DNA of 64,000 nt from Parapedobacter sp042666505 (GTDB taxonomy: Bacteria; Bacteroidota; Bacteroidia; Sphingobacteriales; Sphingobacteriaceae): assembly GCF_042666505.1 (NCBI RefSeq), contig NZ_JBHTDN010000002.1:124001-188000 (forward strand). Reading direction: 5' to 3'. The position numbers were made by a program, and so were the translations under genes. Below are positions 59,496 through 64,000 of this stretch, piece after piece. Under the pieces are notes generated by a model that saw only the letters and a program-made list of their open reading frames with translations, did not search any database and was not told the origin of the DNA. How positions within the stretch are numbered: position 1 is the stretch's first letter; the number at the start of each line of letters is the position of its first letter.

Positions 59496-61658
59496 ATGAG
59501 TAAGGCAAAGGAAATCCAGAATTTTTTTTACAGCCAATATTTCGCCGATGGTCTCCGTATCACATTCGGTGCACTTACGCCTGCACTCATTTTTTCCTGG
59601 TTTGGCAATCTTCAGGTTGGCATTACCATCTCATTGGGTGCAATGGTCGTTGGACTTTCGGACACCCCCGGGCCGTTGAATCACCGAAGAAACGGTATGT
59701 TGCTGTGTACTGCGGCGGTGTTGATCTCGGCGCTGATCACCAACTTGGTCAATGACATTCCTGTATTGCTCACGGTCGTCATTGTGGGAATGAGTTTCCT
59801 GTTTTCCATGTTTGCGGTCTACGGTGCACGGGCGTCGTCGGTGGGTACCTTGGGTATCCTTGTCATGATACTCAACATTGACGGTGCAGACAACACCTTT
59901 TGGGACGTGACGGCGCATATAGCCTACATCTTGTTGGGCTGCGTTTGGTACATGTTATTGAGCCTATCCCTTCACCAGGTAAGACCCTATCGCCAGGCCC
60001 AGCAGGAGCTGGCGGAATCTATCCAGAATGTCGCTGACTATATTCGGATTAAAGCTAATTTTTACGACGGCAAATCCGATATCGAGCGAAACTACCGCGA
60101 ATTAATTGAACAGCAAATTGTTGTCAGTGAACATCAAAATAATGTCCGTGATCAATTGTTCAGAAGTAAGAAAACCATCCGTGATACCACAAAAATCGGG
60201 CGATTGCTGATTTTGATTTTTACCGACATCATCGATCTGTTCGAGCAAAGCATGGCCACCCATTACGACTATGAGGCGATGCACGAGCAATTCGGAAAGA
60301 CCGGAATATTGCAGCACTTTAACTTGACCATTCGGCGAATCGGCAATGAACTGGAACACCTGTCCTATCAGATCAACGCAAATCGGAGGCCCAAGTCACT
60401 GTATAATTTCAAAAATGACTTGGATCGGATACGGGGGGCAATCGAAAAAGTAGACAAAGAATACGAAATCAACACACTTCCGTTAAAAAAGGTGCTAATC
60501 AATATCCGTAACCTCATCCAGCGGATCAATAGTATATACGGATATTTTGATAGGGAAACAAAGAATTCGTTCCGAAAGGAAGAAACCGACCTCAGCCAAT
60601 TTATCGAACATAAGGACATTGACTTTAAGCAATTCCGGGAAAACCTCACACTCAAATCGACCTTATTCAGGCATGCTGCACGGATGGCGATCGTCATGGG
60701 GATTGGCTATCTCCTCTCGCTTATGATCAATGTGGGCAACCATAGCTACTGGATTCTATTGACCATTATGGTGATATTAAAGCCCGGGTTCAGTCTGACG
60801 AAGCAACGGAATTTCCAGCGATTGATCGGCACAGTCATCGGCGGAATCGGTGGCGCACTCATTCTGATGCTCGTCACCGACCAAACATCGTTATTTGTCC
60901 TATTGCTCTTGTTTATGGTGGCTACGTATAGTCTGATCCGCATCAATTACATTGTCAGTGTGATGTTCATGACTCCCTACATCCTGATCATGTTTAGCTT
61001 TCTGGACATGAATACGCTAACCATACTGAGGGAACGGATTATTGATACATTGATCGGCTCCGGGTTAGCTTTTCTTTCCAGTTACATCATTTTGCCCAAT
61101 TGGGAAAGCACCCAAGTACAAACCACCATGCGCAAATTGCTTATCGCCAACTACCGCTATATCGCGCAAGCACTGAAAATCATCGCAGGTCGCCCGTTAA
61201 GTATAACGGATTACAAGTTGGCCCGGAAAGAAGTATACATTACCACGGCCAACATGGCTTCCGCATTCCAACGCATGATTACCGAGCCCAAAAGCAAACA
61301 GAAGGATGCCAAGGAAATTAATAAGTTTGTCGTGTTTAACCATATTCTCTCCTCGTATTCCGTTACCCTGCTTAACAATGTCAGCGACGCCGACAATGCG
61401 TCGTTGACGGGCGAACATATTCGGGTTGTCCGAAAAACACTTTATCTACTCGCCCAGACCATCAAGCTTTTCCCCCCGGATGAGGACGACGACGATTTCG
61501 TGGAAATCGAAGTGGACACCCCGCCGGATTTCGACCACAACAACATCGATTCGGAAGAATCGAGATTGATCACCGAACAACTTAATTTTCTCAACCGGAT
61601 TGTCATTGACTTGAATAAAACCTGCGCCCAGCTCATGAAGCACCCGATTGCAGCGTAA
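59496..61658 (+). CDS. FUSC-family inner-membrane protein (YccS-like)
   Basis: Membrane protein of 720 residues. The N-terminal six-helix set (about 25-150), a long cytoplasmic helical domain (about 170-390) and a second six-helix set (about 400-520) with SYWILLTIMVILKPGFSLT, the FUSC signature, are followed by a cytoplasmic C-terminal domain with an acidic stretch (PPDEDDDDFVEIEVD). Relatives include YccS/YhfK and AaeB, which exports aromatic acids. ATG at 59496 follows a good -7 box; an upstream TTG (59463) would overlap it. Substrate unknown. Confidence 0.92.
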   Translation: MSKAKEIQNFFYSQYFADGLRITFGALTPALIFSWFGNLQVGITISLGAMVVGLSDTPGPLNHRRNGMLLCTAAVLISALITNLVNDIPVLLTVVIVGMSFLFSMFAVYGARASSVGTLGILVMILNIDGADNTFWDVTAHIAYILLGCVWYMLLSLSLHQVRPYRQAQQELAESIQNVADYIRIKANFYDGKSDIERNYRELIEQQIVVSEHQNNVRDQLFRSKKTIRDTTKIGRLLILIFTDIIDLFEQSMATHYDYEAMHEQFGKTGILQHFNLTIRRIGNELEHLSYQINANRRPKSLYNFKNDLDRIRGAIEKVDKEYEINTLPLKKVLINIRNLIQRINSIYGYFDRETKNSFRKEETDLSQFIEHKDIDFKQFRENLTLKSTLFRHAARMAIVMGIGYLLSLMINVGNHSYWILLTIMVILKPGFSLTKQRNFQRLIGTVIGGIGGALILMLVTDQTSLFVLLLLFMVATYSLIRINYIVSVMFMTPYILIMFSFLDMNTLTILRERIIDTLIGSGLAFLSSYIILPNWESTQVQTTMRKLLIANYRYIAQALKIIAGRPLSITDYKLARKEVYITTANMASAFQRMITEPKSKQKDAKEINKFVVFNHILSSYSVTLLNNVSDADNASLTGEHIRVVRKTLYLLAQTIKLFPPDEDDDDFVEIEVDTPPDFDHNNIDSEESRLITEQLNFLNRIVIDLNKTCAQLMKHPIAA

Positions 61659-61659
61659 G

Positions 61660-61691
61660 TTTGGGTATTCCCCGACTGTCGCGTATCTTTG
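61660..61691 (+). promoter_or_regulatory. Promoter of the YpdA-like gene
   Basis: TTTG (61660-61663), 20-bp spacer, TATCTTTG (61684-61691): a near-perfect Bacteroidota promoter, ending seven bases before the ATG. It starts just after the FUSC stop codon. The leader must be very short or the transcript nearly leaderless. Confidence 0.75.
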
Positions 61692-61697
61692 CGAAAC

Positions 61698-62708
61698 ATG
61701 GAAACCTCGGCGCACTATCAGCTGCTCATCATTGGTGGCGGCCCCATCGGCTTGGCCTGCGGCATCGCCGCTCAAGCCGCCGGACTATCGTATCTGATTG
61801 TTGAAAAAGGATGTTTGGTTAATTCATTATACCGGTATCCGCAAAACATGACCTTTTTTTCCACATCGGAAAGACTCGAAATCGGCGATGTCCCATTTGT
61901 TTCCATCAATCCCAAACCCAAACGGGCAGAGGCGTTGGAGTATTATCGGCGTATTCAACAAAAATTCGATCTAAATACCCATCTATTTGAAGAAGTAATT
62001 TCCGTATCCAAACCCACCGATACGTTCCACGTTACCACGAGCAAATCTGCCTATACGGCATCCTACGTGGTGGTGGCTACCGGCTTTTATGACATTCCGT
62101 GTTTATTGAACATCCCAGGAGAAGACCTCCCCAAAGTAAGTCACTATTACAACGACCCTCATTATTATTCCGGACAGAAAGTCGTGGTCGTGGGTGCCAG
62201 TAATTCGTCGGTAGACGCCGCATTGGAAACTTACCGCAAAGGCGCCGATGTGACGCTCGTGGTACGCGGCGAAAGTATCGGCCCCCGTGTCAAATATTGG
62301 GTGCGTCCAGACATGGAAAACCGCATTACGAACGGTGAGGTGCGGGCGTTATTCAACAGTACGCTCACCGAAATCCGGCCGACCGAAGTGGATATTTTAA
62401 CGCCCGAAGGTCTGATAACCCTCGAAAATGACTTCGTGTTGGCATTGACCGGGTACCAACCCAATTTCGCCTTTTTGGAGAAGATAGGCATTAAACTTTC
62501 CGCGGATTCGTCAAGGCAACCAGTTCATAATCCCGACACCATGGAAACCAATATACCCGGTCTTTTTCTTGCAGGAGTGGTTTGCGGGGGAATGAACACA
62601 CATCTGTGGTTCATTGAAAACTCACGCGTTCACGCCACACAAATCCTAAAACGGATTTCAGAAATTGAAGGTAAGGGGTTAATGAGAAGGGGCCGCCAAT
62701 CCTCGTAA
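61698..62708 (+). CDS. ypdA: YpdA-family putative bacillithiol disulfide reductase
   Basis: FAD/NAD(P)-dependent pyridine nucleotide-disulfide oxidoreductase-like flavoprotein of 336 residues. FAD loop IIGGGPIGLACGIAAQAAG at the N-terminus, NADPH loop VVVGASNSSVDAALE at about 160, and the C-terminal FAD motif NIPGLFLAGVVCGG. Like other YpdA proteins it has no CxxC pair. In Firmicutes, YpdA reduces oxidised bacillithiol; Bacteroidota members are named by similarity only. ATG at 61698 fits the promoter. The 3' end overlaps the convergent TetR gene by 30 bp. Confidence 0.9.
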   Translation: METSAHYQLLIIGGGPIGLACGIAAQAAGLSYLIVEKGCLVNSLYRYPQNMTFFSTSERLEIGDVPFVSINPKPKRAEALEYYRRIQQKFDLNTHLFEEVISVSKPTDTFHVTTSKSAYTASYVVVATGFYDIPCLLNIPGEDLPKVSHYYNDPHYYSGQKVVVVGASNSSVDAALETYRKGADVTLVVRGESIGPRVKYWVRPDMENRITNGEVRALFNSTLTEIRPTEVDILTPEGLITLENDFVLALTGYQPNFAFLEKIGIKLSADSSRQPVHNPDTMETNIPGLFLAGVVCGGMNTHLWFIENSRVHATQILKRISEIEGKGLMRRGRQSS

Positions 62709-63293
62709 AAATACGGTCGCCATTTTGTTCTGGAGTTGCAATATGTGATCAAACTCATCTTTTTTAGGAAACAAGATGCCTTTTAAATCTTTCAGTATAC
62801 TGAACCGCATACCAACCAGGGCAAACAGAATGATTTCAGCGGTTTCTTGTACGTCTTCAATGACCAATTTGCCTTTGTCTACACCTTTTTGCAGGATTCC
62901 CCGGATTAATGCTACCTCTTTTTCCTTGGAATTTTCCATCACGTGAGCCATCTCATCGGGCATTTGCTGTACCGCAGATATCGAGTGTTCAAGAAGATTG
63001 TAATATTTGGTCACGAAAGCGATCCGTTTATCCAATATGAACATCATGGCCTCCTGGCAATCCTCAATCGATGCCAGTTCGTTCTCCAGCTCTTCAAACG
63101 ATCGCGCCATGACGTGTTCCAACACGGCCGCATACAACGCATTCTTATCGGGAAAATAATAATACAGCAGTGCTTTGGAAAACGACAGGTCTTGCGCAAT
63201 CTCAGACATCGTAGTTTTTGCCAATCCGAAATGCGCAAACCGGCGAGTGGCTGCTTCCAAAATCTGCGTTCGCTTTTTATCTGCGTTTATCAT
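62679..63293 (-). CDS. TetR/AcrR-family transcription regulator
   Basis: Regulator of 204 residues. Helix-turn-helix TTMSEIAQDLSFSKALLYYYF at about residues 27-47, then a helical ligand-binding domain. Its 3' end overlaps ypdA by 30 bp, tail to tail. It is divergent from murB. The target is unknown; no palindrome like that of the other TetR system was found near it. Confidence 0.92.
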   Translation of the reverse strand: MINADKKRTQILEAATRRFAHFGLAKTTMSEIAQDLSFSKALLYYYFPDKNALYAAVLEHVMARSFEELENELASIEDCQEAMMFILDKRIAFVTKYYNLLEHSISAVQQMPDEMAHVMENSKEKEVALIRGILQKGVDKGKLVIEDVQETAEIILFALVGMRFSILKDLKGILFPKKDEFDHILQLQNKMATVFLRGLAAPSH

Positions 63294-63308
63294 ACAATAC
63301 GGTCACAC

Positions 63309-63338
63309 TTGCGCTCTCAGGTCAATCGCTTATCTTTG
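63309..63338 (+). promoter_or_regulatory. Candidate murB promoter
   Basis: TTG (63309-63311), 19-bp spacer, TATCTTTG (63331-63338). The murB ATG is at 63406, giving a leader of about 60 bases. Confidence 0.65.
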
Positions 63339-63405
63339 GCCATTAAAGTTAATATGTTAAAGATACGTATTAATTTGAATTATTGAAAAAAATAGTCAAA
63401 ATTCA

Positions 63406-64000
63406 ATGGAGTTTTCAATCAAGGAACGTTTTCCACTCAAAGCATACAATACATTTGGCGTTACCGCATTTGCAGCTGAATTTATCGAAATCAATTCAGA
63501 AGAGGCACTGGTCCAATTTTTCGAAAAACGAAAGGACGCGGTACAACAGCCTTTCCTCGTCCTGGGCGGTGGCAGCAACATCCTATTCACCAGGGATTTT
63601 GAGGGCTTGATTATCCGGATCGGTATACCAGGGATCAGCCATCAGCTATCGGAAAACGAAGTGTGGGTTACCGCCGGAGCGGGTGTGATCTGGAACGACC
63701 TGGTGTGGTATTGCGTCAATCGCAATTTTGCAGGTATTGAAAACATGGCCCTGATTCCGGGCACAGTCGGCGCGGCCCCGGTTCAAAACATCGGCGCTTA
63801 TGGCACAGAACTAAAAGATGTTTTTGGGAGCTGTCGCGTATTTGACACAAAGAGTGGGAAGATTTCCACATTTTCCAAGGAAGACTGCCAATTTTCCTAC
63901 CGTGAAAGCTTGTTTAAAAGAGAAGCGCGGGGCCGCTATATTATTACACAGGTAACGCTTCGGTTATCGCTTAACCCCACGATCAACACTTCGTACGGGG
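63406..64000 (+). CDS. murB: UDP-N-acetylmuramate dehydrogenase (5' part; 3' end outside window)
   Basis: Flavoenzyme that reduces UDP-N-acetylglucosamine enolpyruvate to UDP-N-acetylmuramate for peptidoglycan. About 198 codons are visible; the gene runs off the right edge. FAD-binding PCMH domain with FLVLGGGSNILFT, ENMALIPGTVGAAPVQNIG and FSYRESLFKR (catalytic-region Arg and substrate-binding residues). It begins MEFSIKERFPLKAYNTFGV, the normal MurB start (type I). Confidence 0.96.
   Translation, partial: MEFSIKERFPLKAYNTFGVTAFAAEFIEINSEEALVQFFEKRKDAVQQPFLVLGGGSNILFTRDFEGLIIRIGIPGISHQLSENEVWVTAGAGVIWNDLVWYCVNRNFAGIENMALIPGTVGAAPVQNIGAYGTELKDVFGSCRVFDTKSGKISTFSKEDCQFSYRESLFKREARGRYIITQVTLRLSLNPTINTSYG

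Noticed and set aside
1..64000. CRISPR arrays, insertion sequences, prophage genes, replication origin
   Set aside because: No regularly spaced repeats, transposase, integrase or phage structural protein, and no DnaA-box cluster was recognised.

Overview
The window looks like chromosomal DNA from a Bacteroidota bacterium, most likely a Sphingobacteriaceae-type organism related to Pedobacter or Parapedobacter. Three things point there. It has a SusC/SusD pair with a FecI-type sigma factor and FecR anti-sigma factor. Many promoters fit the Bacteroidota consensus (TTG or TTTG, about 20 bp, TAnnTTTG). It also has typical housekeeping neighbours: ychF, dnaX, ppk-ppx, a Bacteroidota-style ppc, a YpdA-like reductase and murB. 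Base composition is balanced and coding density is high. I saw no insertion sequence, prophage or CRISPR array.

Layout. Positions 1-2480 hold a truncated beta-lactamase-fold serine hydrolase (minus) divergent from ychF. Positions 2704-14975 are a nutrient-uptake locus: ECF sigma factor, FecR, SusC, SusD, then four exported proteins (a Tat beta-propeller, a Tat carbon-nitrogen hydrolase, a sulfatase and a frameshifted Tat Gfo/Idh/MocA oxidoreductase). It contains no recognisable glycoside hydrolase. A tRNA-Arg(CCG) with a duplicated 3' end follows. Positions 15226-26788 (minus) carry an MFS transporter and a Wzx/Wzy-type polysaccharide operon: flippase, five glycosyltransferases, polymerase, a beta-helix lipoprotein and an initiating sugar-phosphate transferase. 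Most of these genes overlap by a few bases.

Positions 27330-34277 form a TetR-controlled efflux operon (TolC, HlyD, two ABC ATPases, two ABC-2 permeases) that resembles E. coli cecR/ybhGFSR. An identical 16-bp palindrome lies before tetR and before the first efflux gene. Positions 34439-38547 hold a HAD-like protein with a degraded active site, an ATP-cone plus Mrr-like nuclease fusion, a LOG-family protein and an MsbA-like ABC exporter. The last three are tightly packed. dnaX, a remnant of a DUF6157-type gene, a YffB/Spx-like protein, an M1 peptidase, a small exported protein and an acyl-CoA dehydrogenase follow.

Positions 45657-53635 (minus) carry a small HicB-like protein, tRNA-Leu(GAG), ppx and ppk1, an oxidoreductase, a DUF4142 lipoprotein and PEP carboxylase. 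Positions 53839-59373 (minus) hold a TPR sensor kinase and LuxR-type response regulator downstream of several envelope proteins. A palindrome-centred divergent promoter separates these from a FUSC-family membrane protein, which is followed by ypdA, a TetR regulator and the start of murB. The least explained parts are the repeated ECF promoter element, the ATP-cone/Mrr-LOG-ABC cluster with its degraded HAD neighbour, the symmetric divergent promoter at 59400-59475, and the sulfatase with a non-canonical active-site motif.
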